Source of the DNA: an uncultured Prevotellaceae bacterium
Lineage (GTDB): Bacteria; Bacteroidota; Bacteroidia; Bacteroidales; Bacteroidaceae
Direction of reading: 5' to 3'
Length of the DNA: 64,000 nt
NCBI GenBank assembly: GCA_946415645.1
Contig: CAMKTJ010000001.1
Location: 1 to 64,000 of the forward strand
This document shows, one piece after another, positions 54,067 through 63,522 of this stretch; the stretch's first letter is position 1; every line of letters starts with the position of its first letter. The translations under genes were made by a program, and so were the position numbers. Below the pieces are notes generated by a model that worked only from the letters and a program-made list of their open reading frames with translations, was not told the DNA's origin and did no database searches.

Positions 54067-55314
54067 ATGAAGAAGACTCTTCTTTTTGCATTGCTTGCAG
54101 CCATCGCGATGACTAGCTGGGCACAGGTTAATCCTACTTCTGCCTTGGTTGGCTCGTGGTCGGGCAAACTTGAAGGAGGACCTATGACTCTGACAATAGT
54201 ATTTAATCTGGAGCAGGCCGATGGTTACGTAAAGGTCACAATGGACTGCCCCGACCATGCCGTACAGGGCCTTTCCGCCAAGAAGGAATGTCTGACGGAC
54301 GACTCGCTGGCTGTGAAGATTGAATCCCTGGGCATCACTTATTGCGCCCGGCTGAAGGATGGCAAGCTCGACGGTACTTTCTCGCAGAGGGGCTCCACGG
54401 CTCCCCTTGTGCTGGAAGAACTAAAGCGTCCACAGCATCCGCAACCACCCTATCCCTACACGACAGAAGAAGTCTCGTTCCGAAACGAAAGGGACAGCGC
54501 AACATTGGCCGGAACATTGTGCTGGCCTGTTGGCTATAACCCGAAGGCGAAGAAAAAGCCCGCTGTTGTGCTGTTCATCTCTGGTAGTGGGCAGGAGAAC
54601 CGTGACGAGGAAATCTACGACCACAAGCCATTCCTCGTTATCGCCGACTATCTGGCCCGTCAGGGCATTGCCTCACTTCGCTACGACGACCGCGCTTTTG
54701 GTGCCTCCAAAGGAGGAGATTTACGGAATGCCACATCCGAGGACTTCGCAAGAGATGCCGCAGCCGGACTCGAATATCTGCGCAGCAGGAAGGCTTTCGG
54801 GAAAGTCGGCGTGATTGGACACAGCGAAGGCGGCCTTATCGGCTTCATACTCGGAGCACAAGGACTGACCGACTTCCTCGTCTCTTTGGCAGGACCGGGT
54901 GTGAAGGGCGACACACTCTCTGCTTCTCAACAGAATCGTGCATTGGAACTTATGGGTATGCCTGCCAATGTAACAGCAGAGAAAGTCCGTCAAAATGAAA
55001 TGATTCAAAAGAGACCTTGGCTAAGGTGGTTCATCGACTATGACCCGTCCGAGAACATCAGCAAGACCAAATGTCCCGTCTTTGCCCTCAATGGCGACCT
55101 CGACTGGCAGGTTATCTCCTCGTTGAACCTGCCTGGCATCGAACGGAATTTGCTGAAGTCGAAGAAAAACCGTATCAAGGAATATCCCGGGCTCAACCAC
55201 CTTTTCCAGCATTGCACCACAGGTGCCACCAATGAATATCGCCAAATAGAGGAAACCATCTCGCCCGAAGTCCTCAGCGACATCGCAGAGTGGATTAATG
55301 GCTTAAAAAAGTGA
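54067..55314 (+). CDS. exported alpha/beta hydrolase
   Basis: MKKTLLFALLAAIAMTSWAQ signal; LFISGSGQENRDE, VGVIGHSEGG nucleophile elbow, GLNHLFQHC. Confidence 0.92.
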   Translation: MKKTLLFALLAAIAMTSWAQVNPTSALVGSWSGKLEGGPMTLTIVFNLEQADGYVKVTMDCPDHAVQGLSAKKECLTDDSLAVKIESLGITYCARLKDGKLDGTFSQRGSTAPLVLEELKRPQHPQPPYPYTTEEVSFRNERDSATLAGTLCWPVGYNPKAKKKPAVVLFISGSGQENRDEEIYDHKPFLVIADYLARQGIASLRYDDRAFGASKGGDLRNATSEDFARDAAAGLEYLRSRKAFGKVGVIGHSEGGLIGFILGAQGLTDFLVSLAGPGVKGDTLSASQQNRALELMGMPANVTAEKVRQNEMIQKRPWLRWFIDYDPSENISKTKCPVFALNGDLDWQVISSLNLPGIERNLLKSKKNRIKEYPGLNHLFQHCTTGATNEYRQIEETISPEVLSDIAEWINGLKK

Positions 55315-55330
55315 TTTAATGAAGAATAGT

Positions 55331-56734
55331 ATGAAGAGAAACATCCTTATCGCATTGTTTGCAGCCATCGCAATGATGGGACAGGCACAGGATACTATTA
55401 ACAAGAATGTACTTGGTCGTACAAAGAACAGCATCACCTTTGTGGTAGACAAGCATTTGGAGCCAATAGAGGATAAGTATCCCAGTATCTATGATGGTGA
55501 AAAAATAGCCCATTATTGGGTATCTGGGGAGAATATCTCAATGGACTATCATAACATTCTGGCTATTAGCTTTGCCAACAAGAAGAGTATGAATTATATG
55601 GGGAAGGATGCCTTCTACCAAAGTATCAAGCACGCATACGAGAAACATAAAGGCTTGGTGCTGTCACCTGACATGATATGGCTGGCCATCAGTCAAGGCT
55701 TTGCCCGATACGTGAATGCGCACCCCGAGGAGATGCGCCACCAGCTTGCGAACCATGAGGGAAAGTTGGATCTGGTGATATATTCGGACGGCAATACCGA
55801 TTGGCCTCAGTTGGTAAACAACTTTGCTGCAGAGATTGCCAAATATACCAAGAATGATGTTGCACAGACCCTAACGGCCGACTTCACGACAACCACGGCA
55901 GCAGAACGCATAGCATCGCAGATTACGCTGATGGAGAGTGTGAAGACATACTTCCAGTATAAAGAATATTATGGAGCCTGCGGTATCCCCCACATTACGC
56001 TGAGGGGAACGCCCGAGGACTGGCAGAAGGTGCTGGACAAGACCCTTAAACTGGGTGTGGGCAAATTAGCAAAATGGACAAATAGCCTGGAGCCGATACT
56101 GACGGAATTCATCCTTACCGCCAAGGGACAACCCAATGTTAAGTTCTGGAAAGACATTGTAAAGAAGCGGTCCGTTTATGAACTGGAAGGCGGTGGCTGC
56201 AGCTTTAAGACACCAACCAAACTGGATGGGTGGTTCTTGAAGCTATTCCCAGATGAGAACGGCAAGACACTTGATAATATCTATCATACACAAGATATGC
56301 CTGCCGAATATGTGCGTGTAGGATTTAAGCGCTGCGGTATAGACCCTACAACAGGTGATATTAAGGAAGAGACAGATATGGAACTCTGGGCAGGTTTCGT
56401 TGGAGCCATAGAGGATACCGTCAAGAATACCATAATCCCTAAGATTGGATGGCTGGTACGCAAGGCTGAGAGTGATCAGGATGTCTTTAACAAACTTAGT
56501 GCTGCCAATGAGAACGGTATGATAGACCTTCGTGTACAGCAAGTGCCCCAGGCTCTCAGCTGGATTAAGCATATAAAGAGCCTGAAGTTGGAATTCACGA
56601 CAGAAGATGTTGAGTTGCCCGAATGGATGGATAAAATAACCATAGACAAATTCAGCATCTGCGGCAAAATATCGGAGGAAAAGAAAGAAGCTATAAAGAA
56701 GCGCTTCCCCCAAGTAGAATTCACGAAGTGGTGA
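55331..56734 (+). CDS. DUF4419-like exported protein
   Basis: Signal MKRNILIALFAAIAMMGQAQ; HKGLVLSPDMIWLAISQGFARYVNAHPEEMR; ELEGGGCSFKTPTKLDGWFLKLFP. Confidence 0.82.
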   Translation: MKRNILIALFAAIAMMGQAQDTINKNVLGRTKNSITFVVDKHLEPIEDKYPSIYDGEKIAHYWVSGENISMDYHNILAISFANKKSMNYMGKDAFYQSIKHAYEKHKGLVLSPDMIWLAISQGFARYVNAHPEEMRHQLANHEGKLDLVIYSDGNTDWPQLVNNFAAEIAKYTKNDVAQTLTADFTTTTAAERIASQITLMESVKTYFQYKEYYGACGIPHITLRGTPEDWQKVLDKTLKLGVGKLAKWTNSLEPILTEFILTAKGQPNVKFWKDIVKKRSVYELEGGGCSFKTPTKLDGWFLKLFPDENGKTLDNIYHTQDMPAEYVRVGFKRCGIDPTTGDIKEETDMELWAGFVGAIEDTVKNTIIPKIGWLVRKAESDQDVFNKLSAANENGMIDLRVQQVPQALSWIKHIKSLKLEFTTEDVELPEWMDKITIDKFSICGKISEEKKEAIKKRFPQVEFTKW

Positions 56735-56752
56735 AAAATAACTCAAAGAACT

Positions 56753-57772
56753 ATGAAAAGAAACATCCTTATTGCATTGCTGGCACTCGTGAATCTGACG
56801 TGTTGGGCACAAGAGAAATCCAAGGTAAATCCCGGTTGGCTATGGGAAATCAGTGGTAATGGGCTTGCCCAGAAATCTTATCTGTTTGGTACTTGTCATG
56901 GAGAAGGACACAATTTTACCAATGAAGAGATTTATGGCAGCATCTATGGCCTTGCTGACGCTGTGAATCAGGCGGAAACTCTTTTCCTTGAAGTTTCTGA
57001 CAACCAGAAACTGAAGGCCGAATTAAACAAGGAAGATATGGAGAAATTCAAGGAGATGATGGATAAACTCAAGAACCCTGGGCCTGAGTCCATGATGCCA
57101 GAAGGGGTGTATTACAAACCTTTCTTCGACAGTCTATCCCACTTTAATGAATTTCATTCGTTTATGACATACAAGATGAAGGATCCTGAATATTGGAAGA
57201 AAAATCCAAGCTACTGGAGTATGCGATTGAGCTTATATTTTTTTACAATGCCAAGAAAAAACGTCAGGACGGTTGATGGCGCCATGCGAGAAGAGTTTCT
57301 GAAAAGAGGAAAAGAGGTGGGAGGTCTTGAATCTAGTGCTTTTGGATTTTCTAAAGTATTGTCAAAGTACATGAATACATCCAGCCTGGATACAATGTCT
57401 ATGAAGAATCAGGTGAATCTTGTTTATGCTTTTTCAAAAATCTGCAACAACGACAGCCTGTTTCAAGGCAATACATCATATAAAAACTATCTTGTCAATG
57501 ATACTTGTTATTTCAGCAGGTGTTTACAGGAAGGGCAGAATGAAATGAAGAAAAAGATAGGAGATCAAACATATAAGGCCCTTGAAGAATCGAGAGAATA
57601 CGAAAACCAGCATCTTCTGAAGGAAAGAAACGAGGCATGGATTCCTATTATCCGAGAAAACATTGCCCAGCGTCCCTGCCTGATAGCCGTCGGTTGCAAA
57701 CATCTGATGGGCGACATTGGCTTAATAGCGATGCTTCGCAGAAAAGGCTATACCGTAACGCCAGTGTTCTAA
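56753..57772 (+). CDS. TraB/GumN-family exported protein
   Basis: SYLFGTCHGEGHNF near N-terminus; RPCLIAVGCKHLMGDIGLIAMLRRKGYTVTPV at C-terminus. Confidence 0.88.
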   Translation: MKRNILIALLALVNLTCWAQEKSKVNPGWLWEISGNGLAQKSYLFGTCHGEGHNFTNEEIYGSIYGLADAVNQAETLFLEVSDNQKLKAELNKEDMEKFKEMMDKLKNPGPESMMPEGVYYKPFFDSLSHFNEFHSFMTYKMKDPEYWKKNPSYWSMRLSLYFFTMPRKNVRTVDGAMREEFLKRGKEVGGLESSAFGFSKVLSKYMNTSSLDTMSMKNQVNLVYAFSKICNNDSLFQGNTSYKNYLVNDTCYFSRCLQEGQNEMKKKIGDQTYKALEESREYENQHLLKERNEAWIPIIRENIAQRPCLIAVGCKHLMGDIGLIAMLRRKGYTVTPVF

Positions 57773-57797
57773 GTCTCCTCTCAATGGAGACTTTTTT
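57772..57797 (+). terminator. Rho-independent terminator
   Basis: AGTCTCCtctcaatGGAGACTTTTTT. Confidence 0.85.
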
Positions 57798-57875
57798 GTG
57801 CCATAAATTCTTTTCCCTAAGGATAAAACATTCCTATACGCGATAAAAAGATATGAAACTCTAAGGGAAAAACTA

Positions 57876-57955
57876 TTTTCAAGCTTTGAAAATTTATAAC
57901 CAAGCCTTGAAAATAAATAACCAAACCATGAAAATATATTTTCAAGCCTTGAAAA
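57876..57955. repeat. second tetrad of 17-bp palindrome-like units with exact 21-bp period
   Basis: TTTTCAAGCTTTGAAAA / TAACCAAGCCTTGAAAA / TAACCAAACCATGAAAA / TTTTCAAGCCTTGAAAA starting at 57876, 57897, 57918, 57939. Confidence 0.9.
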
Positions 57956-58188
57956 TAGTTTTGTTAGGCGTATTAAACTCTTTTCTCCTTAGGATTCCCA
58001 TGTTTTGTCCCTAAGGGAGAAAAGGTTTCTGACGAGAAGAGGAAAAGGAACTAATTTAGAACCTCCCCAAAGTACGCTAAATAATTGCATTGTCTCCTAA
58101 TCGCTTCAAATATTTAAATAAAATTAGCAATCAGGGAGACGGGATATTATTCTTTGTTATATCTTTGTGGTCAAAAATTAAAAATAAT

Positions 58189-59121
58189 ATGGTTGTTACC
58201 TCAAAATTTGACTCTAAGGGAATCAAGGGAAATCTGGTTACGTTCTTGGTTGCTGCACTTATGCTTGTAGGTAGTCATCTGACGTTTGCTCGCAAACGCG
58301 AGATTATTATATCGCTCATCGTGGTAAGTATTGCAGAAGTCGTTGCCCTATTGATCTGGGCTATTCGACTGAAGGTAATAACGGTAGTTGATCAGGGGTT
58401 TGAAGTGAGGCGTATTTGCTTTCCTTTCCTGAAAAGATTTTATCGTTTTGCAGAGTTCGATTTTTATGTAATTGAGCAAAATGAAGCAAGAGAGGGCTTC
58501 TATTTGTTGAGTCAGGGAAAACGTATAGTATCCTTCTCTTCAAAGGAATACGAGAATTATGAAGAGTTGAAAAGCCTTCTGTCTGTAGTAGGTACGAAGG
58601 AATGGGGTACAGACGACAATCGTGCTGTTGATTCTGTGCTTACAAAGAAGCTTCTTGCGGGTGTTTTTTTTAGTCTTATTTTGATGCTATTTCTTGTTTC
58701 TGCGCCTATTTTTGAATATATTTTTGATGGACAGGTAACTTTAAGAACCTGTTGCTTCGCATATGTGCCTGGGCTGTTTTTTCTCTTACTTCTCATATAT
58801 ACCCTATATGCCGGCAGACGACTCACCATTTGGCGTGGAAACATAGAGATACGTAGTTTGCTATGCCCTTGGAAAGTGAGATGCTATTCGCTTAGGGACT
58901 TCGATTATGCTTTGGAAGTCTTTACGCCTGGTCAATATGGTTCTGATGAGGTGTCATTGTGGCTTATTCGCGATAATAAGTTGGTCTTAAGCATCTCACA
59001 GGACGTCTATGCCAACTATGATGTGTTAACGCATGCTATTGGCATTAAGCCTGCCAAAACCGTTACAATGCAATGGAACCAGAAACTGAGATATCGTTTT
59101 GGAAAGACAATTCAGATTTAA
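58189..59121 (+). CDS. membrane protein of unknown function with two TM-pair/PH-like halves
   Basis: Four hydrophobic segments in two pairs, each followed by a soluble region (FEVRRICFPFLKRFYRFAEFDFYVI / IEIRSLLCPWKVRCYSLRDFDYAL); TATCTTTG at 58160. Confidence 0.6.
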   Translation: MVVTSKFDSKGIKGNLVTFLVAALMLVGSHLTFARKREIIISLIVVSIAEVVALLIWAIRLKVITVVDQGFEVRRICFPFLKRFYRFAEFDFYVIEQNEAREGFYLLSQGKRIVSFSSKEYENYEELKSLLSVVGTKEWGTDDNRAVDSVLTKKLLAGVFFSLILMLFLVSAPIFEYIFDGQVTLRTCCFAYVPGLFFLLLLIYTLYAGRRLTIWRGNIEIRSLLCPWKVRCYSLRDFDYALEVFTPGQYGSDEVSLWLIRDNKLVLSISQDVYANYDVLTHAIGIKPAKTVTMQWNQKLRYRFGKTIQI

Positions 59122-59148
59122 GTGGAATGGTGTAAAATTATGTTAATT

Positions 59149-59190
59149 ATTCTTTTAGCATAATTCTTTTAGCATAATTTTATTGGCATA
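59149..59190 (+). repeat. three tandem 14-bp direct repeats in promoter region
   Basis: ATTCTTTTAGCATA at 59149 and 59163, ATTTTATTGGCATA at 59177. Confidence 0.9.
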
Positions 59191-59213
59191 ATAATGAAGA
59201 ATCCATATCTTTG
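59183..59213 (+). promoter_or_regulatory. Bacteroidota-type promoter of the AAA ATPase gene
   Basis: TTG 59183-59185, 20-nt spacer, TATCTTTG 59206-59213; ATG at 59238. Confidence 0.75.
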
Positions 59214-59237
59214 CCACAGCAATTTAAAAGAAATGAT

Positions 59238-60368
59238 ATGGAAATTAATCCCTTCATCATTGCAGGCAAGATTCCTGCACCCTATTTCTGTGACCGTCAA
59301 GATGAATTGAAGCGCCTCACACGGTGCATTCAGAATCAAGAGAATGTTGTGTTAGTGTCTCCGCGACGCGTTGGTAAGACGGGGCTTATTAATCATTGTT
59401 TTGACCAACCAGATATCTCTGAGAAATACATAACTATTAATATAGACATCCTGCATACATCTTCTTTGCGTGAGTTTATTCTGGAATTAGGAGCAGGTGT
59501 CTATCGGAAAGTAGCCAGTCGTAGTGACCGACTTTTGAAATTATTTGCAGCTACTATGCGTTCCTTGAGTGCCAGTTTTGGTTACGATTCCGTTCAGGGA
59601 ACACCTACATTTGATATAAAAATTGGCGATATTTCTGTTCCGGAATATACGTTAGAGGAGATTTTTAATTATCTGGAGCAGGCCGATCGTCGCTGCATTA
59701 TTGCTATTGACGAGTTTCAGCAGATAATCTATTATCCAGAGAAGAACGTTGAGGCACTATTACGGTCGCATATCCAGCGGCTGACAAATGCCAACTTTAT
59801 TTTTGCAGGCAGTGAACGACGCGTAATGTCTGAAATGTTCTATGCTTCTAATCGCCCGTTTTTCCAGAGTGCTACGTCTATTCAGTTAGATCCTATTTCT
59901 CTTCCTGTATATACAGACTTTGTACGACATCATTTCCATAAAGCCACAAAGAAAATAGATGCAGAAACCATAGAAATGGTATATAAAAGTTTCTGTGGGG
60001 TAACACTCTATGTTCAACGAATTATGCATGATGCCTATGCTGCGATTGGACAGGGAGAGACTTGCACTTTAGATTTGGCACAGCAACTTATAGAACAGTT
60101 TGTATCTGAAAACGCCACACGCCTACGTGAACAAATGGCGTATATCTCAGAGCAGCAAAAAGAACTTCTCTATGCAATCCATCACGAAGGGAAAGCTGAG
60201 CGTATTACATCTTCTGCTTTTATAAAGAAACATCGTCTTCGTTCGGCCAGTGCCGTTCAATCAGCAGAAAAGAGATTATTGGAATACGATCTAATTTCCA
60301 AACGTGAGCGTACCTATTTCATTTCTGATCCTTTACTGGAACTTTGGATGAAACAGCAGGGTTTCTAA
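59238..60368 (+). CDS. AAA-family (archaeal-type STAND-like) ATPase
   Basis: FCDRQDELKRLTRCIQNQENVVLVSPRRVGKTGLINH (Walker A), RRCIIAIDEFQQI (Walker B), C-terminal wHTH-like. Confidence 0.85.
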   Translation: MEINPFIIAGKIPAPYFCDRQDELKRLTRCIQNQENVVLVSPRRVGKTGLINHCFDQPDISEKYITINIDILHTSSLREFILELGAGVYRKVASRSDRLLKLFAATMRSLSASFGYDSVQGTPTFDIKIGDISVPEYTLEEIFNYLEQADRRCIIAIDEFQQIIYYPEKNVEALLRSHIQRLTNANFIFAGSERRVMSEMFYASNRPFFQSATSIQLDPISLPVYTDFVRHHFHKATKKIDAETIEMVYKSFCGVTLYVQRIMHDAYAAIGQGETCTLDLAQQLIEQFVSENATRLREQMAYISEQQKELLYAIHHEGKAERITSSAFIKKHRLRSASAVQSAEKRLLEYDLISKRERTYFISDPLLELWMKQQGF

Positions 60369-60390
60369 CTAAGATTCATCCTTTGTCAGC

Positions 60391-62337
60391 ATGAAACGAT
60401 GTATCATTCTTTTGGCCCTCTGCTGCCTTACCATATCCGCAAGTGCTCAGAGTCAGTATTCCTGGGATGACTTTGTACAGGAATATGCTGCTGACGATGA
60501 AACGCTTCTAGATGAGGAGGAACGACTGGTGTACCTGGAGGAACTGAAGCTTCTGCACGAACATCCTCTGAACATCAATACTACCAGCATAGAGGATTTT
60601 CAGCAGATACCTTTCCTAAATGAACAACAGATAGAATCCATTCATGCCTATATCTATCTGCACGGACAGATGCAGACATTGGGCGAACTGCTGTTGTTGC
60701 CTCTCATAGATGCACAAACCTATCGTTGGCTGCATCTGTTTGTTTATGCCGGAGAAGCAGAAAAGAAGGAGAAGGAGGGACTTTTCAGTCATCTCAAGAA
60801 TGATTTCTCTACCAGAATAGATATCCCCTTTTATAAAAGAAAAGGCTATAGCGCCACCAACGGCTATGCTGGCAATCCGCTCTATCAACGCATCAGATAC
60901 GAGGTGGGCAACAGCAAACACTTCCGTGCAGGTTTCCATACGGAGAAGGATCCAGGCGAGCGTTATTTTGATTTCTATAGCGGCTTTGCCCAATTGAAGG
61001 ATGTAGGTATCCTAAAGACTGCCGTAGTGGGTGATTATCGCATTGGTTTGGGTGAGGGAGTAGCCCTGGGCGGAAGCAATTGGTTTAGCAAATCAGCTCC
61101 TGCTAGTAAGATGCAGTCAGGCATCAAACCCCTCAGCAGTACTGATGAGATCAACTTCTTGAGAGGAGCTGCTGCTACCCTGAGACTTGGGAAAAAGTGG
61201 GAACTGACCACTTTCGCCTCCTACAGACAAAAAGATGCAACCATAAATAAGGATGGGGAGATTCAGACCTTGCAGACATCGGGCTACCACAGGACAACAT
61301 CGGAACAGAAGAACAAGAATAGCGCTACGGCTACTACAGCTGGTGGTGGGTTGGCTTGGCAGGACAAAGGGTTCCACTTAGGTGCCACAGGTTACTATAT
61401 GCACTTTGATAAGGTAATGAATCCTGGCACAGCCACCTATCGGCTTTACTACCCCAAGGGGCAGAACTTCGGAGTAGGGAGCCTTTACTACGGCTACAGC
61501 AAATACCGTCTCTCTCTGGCAGGCGAAACGGCTTACAGCACAGAGAAGGGTGGCATTGGAACCCTGAACCGCATGCAATGGATTATCAGCAAACGCTACA
61601 CGCTCTCTGCCGTTCAGCGTTTCTATGGCTACAAGTATTATTCTTTCCTAAGCGGAGCCTTTGCAGAGAACTCTTCTGTACAGAACGAGAGTGGTGTGTT
61701 GCTGCATCTGAAAGCGCAACCCTGGCAACGTTGGCAGTTTATCTGCTATGTGGATTTCTTCCATAACCCTTGGCCACGCTATCGCATGACTCGCGCCAGC
61801 ACAGGTCAGGAGTTCATGTTACAGGCCATACATAAGTTGAACACCCACAACACGCTGGAGGTGCGATACCAGTTGAAACGTAAGGAACAGGCAGACATAA
61901 TGGAACCTCATCATCGTGCCAAGATGCAATGGACCTGCACACCTTCCTCTATCTGGAAGCTACAGACAACAGGTTGGCTGCATACAGTACTGGGTAGCAC
62001 AGGATGGAGCCTGCAACAGACGGCCAGTTGCAACATTCCCAAACCCAACATCCGTCTGGCATTGATGGCGGCCTATTTTAATACTGATGATTACAATTGC
62101 CGCATCTACCTGTATGAGCCTTCGCTCTACAGTAGCGTTTCCTCTGGTCAATACTTCGGCAAGGGTATTCATAGTGTCCTTGCTGCCAGATGGACAAGTC
62201 GCAACAAGCATTGGATGTTAGAAGGCAAGTATGCACTCTGCAAGTACTTCGACCGCACAGAGATTAGTTCCGGTCATCAAACTATCTTCAGTTCCTGGAA
62301 AAACGATGTTTCGCTTCAGGTTAGAATAGTGTTTTAA
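60391..62337 (+). CDS. exported helix-hairpin-helix (ComEA-like N-terminus) plus beta-rich outer-membrane-like protein
   Basis: Signal peptide; EHPLNINTTSIEDFQQIPFLNEQQIESIHAYI; C-terminal half alternating aromatic strands ending in LQVRIVF. Confidence 0.8.
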   Translation: MKRCIILLALCCLTISASAQSQYSWDDFVQEYAADDETLLDEEERLVYLEELKLLHEHPLNINTTSIEDFQQIPFLNEQQIESIHAYIYLHGQMQTLGELLLLPLIDAQTYRWLHLFVYAGEAEKKEKEGLFSHLKNDFSTRIDIPFYKRKGYSATNGYAGNPLYQRIRYEVGNSKHFRAGFHTEKDPGERYFDFYSGFAQLKDVGILKTAVVGDYRIGLGEGVALGGSNWFSKSAPASKMQSGIKPLSSTDEINFLRGAAATLRLGKKWELTTFASYRQKDATINKDGEIQTLQTSGYHRTTSEQKNKNSATATTAGGGLAWQDKGFHLGATGYYMHFDKVMNPGTATYRLYYPKGQNFGVGSLYYGYSKYRLSLAGETAYSTEKGGIGTLNRMQWIISKRYTLSAVQRFYGYKYYSFLSGAFAENSSVQNESGVLLHLKAQPWQRWQFICYVDFFHNPWPRYRMTRASTGQEFMLQAIHKLNTHNTLEVRYQLKRKEQADIMEPHHRAKMQWTCTPSSIWKLQTTGWLHTVLGSTGWSLQQTASCNIPKPNIRLALMAAYFNTDDYNCRIYLYEPSLYSSVSSGQYFGKGIHSVLAARWTSRNKHWMLEGKYALCKYFDRTEISSGHQTIFSSWKNDVSLQVRIVF

Positions 62338-63238
62338 CAGGAAGTGGAGGCATAGCACCATTCTGCGTACATACATAAGCACTTACCTGAACAGCTATGC
62401 CGTGGGCCTCAGCAACATTCTTTCCTTTCAGAATAGAGGCTACAAAGGAGCCTGTGAAGGAATCGCCTGCTCCCACGGTATCTGCCACCTGCACCTTAGG
62501 AGTCGACTGAAACGAGACATTGCCGGGGGTAAAGACATAAGAGCCGTTTGTGCCACAGGTAAGCACTAACATATCCAGATTGTATTTGCCCAGGATAAGC
62601 CAGCATTTATTCTCAAAATCCAGATCAGGGTATCCGAACAGTTGTCCAACAAGTTCCAGTTCCTCATCATTAATCTTAAGGATGTTACAATGGCGGATGC
62701 TATCTTGAATAATCTCTTTGTTGTAGAAATGCTGGCGCAAGTTGATGTCGAAGACCTTCAGACAATTGGCAGGCGTAGCATCCAGGAACTGATGGATGGT
62801 AGTGCGACTGACACTATTACGCTGAGCCAGAGAGCCAAAGCATACAGCCTGACAGTTGCGGGCAATGTCGGCAATATCATCATTGAAGGGAATATTGTCC
62901 CAGGCAACATTTTCCTTTATTTCATAAGAGGGGATTCCTTGTCCGTCAAGTGTCACCTGAACGGTTCCTGTGGGATATGGAACACGAGGCAATAAGTAGT
63001 TCAATTGGTGTTGCTTCAATGCTTCAACAGTCTCTTCTGCCAGAGGGTCATCGCCCAAGGCACTGACGGCTATAGTATTATCCATACCAAGGAACTGCCC
63101 GGCATGATAAGCAAAGTTGGCAGGTGCTCCACCTAGTTTCTTACCTTCAGGAAGTACATCCCATAAGACTTCTCCCAATCCTACAACATATCTTTTCATT
63201 GTTTTCATTTGATTACGTTTCTGGTTACAAAGATACAA
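62321..63238 (-). CDS. PfkB-family carbohydrate kinase (fructokinase-like)
   Basis: VGLGEVLWDVLPEGKKLGGAPANFAYHAGQFLG; VADTVGAGDSFTGSFVASIL. Confidence 0.93.
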   Translation of the reverse strand: MYLCNQKRNQMKTMKRYVVGLGEVLWDVLPEGKKLGGAPANFAYHAGQFLGMDNTIAVSALGDDPLAEETVEALKQHQLNYLLPRVPYPTGTVQVTLDGQGIPSYEIKENVAWDNIPFNDDIADIARNCQAVCFGSLAQRNSVSRTTIHQFLDATPANCLKVFDINLRQHFYNKEIIQDSIRHCNILKINDEELELVGQLFGYPDLDFENKCWLILGKYNLDMLVLTCGTNGSYVFTPGNVSFQSTPKVQVADTVGAGDSFTGSFVASILKGKNVAEAHGIAVQVSAYVCTQNGAMPPLPVKTLF

Positions 63239-63280
63239 TGAAGTGAGTTAATAACCAAATGAAAGAAGGGGATAAAACAA

Positions 63281-63310
63281 AAGTAAGGGGACTTCACAGC
63301 TCCCTTACTT
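63281..63310. terminator. strong stem-loop (terminator or attenuator-like)
   Basis: AAGTAAGGGgacttcacagctCCCTTACTT. Confidence 0.5.
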
Positions 63311-63522
63311 CTTAAAACTAAACCTTAACTATGAAAAAATCTAATGTAATGCAAAATAAGGGATAATTAAGCAAACAGACAAGTATATAACCATGAAAAA
63401 CATATTAAATTCACACTTTTTAACTTAATTATGGCGAATGGAAAGGCATTTCTGAAGAAAAACAAGCGAAATGTGGCGAAAAAGCAGTACCTTTGCAGCG
63501 CGAAATGCGCTTTCGGTTTTAA

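Noticed and set aside
59238-60368. Anti-phage defence ATPase
   Set aside because: A single archaeal-type AAA ATPase with no effector or defence-gene neighbours; this family is common in Bacteroidota and the context gives no support for a defence role.
63281-63310. Transposon terminal inverted repeat
   Set aside because: Simple stem-loop with no partner copy or transposase; more consistent with a terminator-like hairpin.
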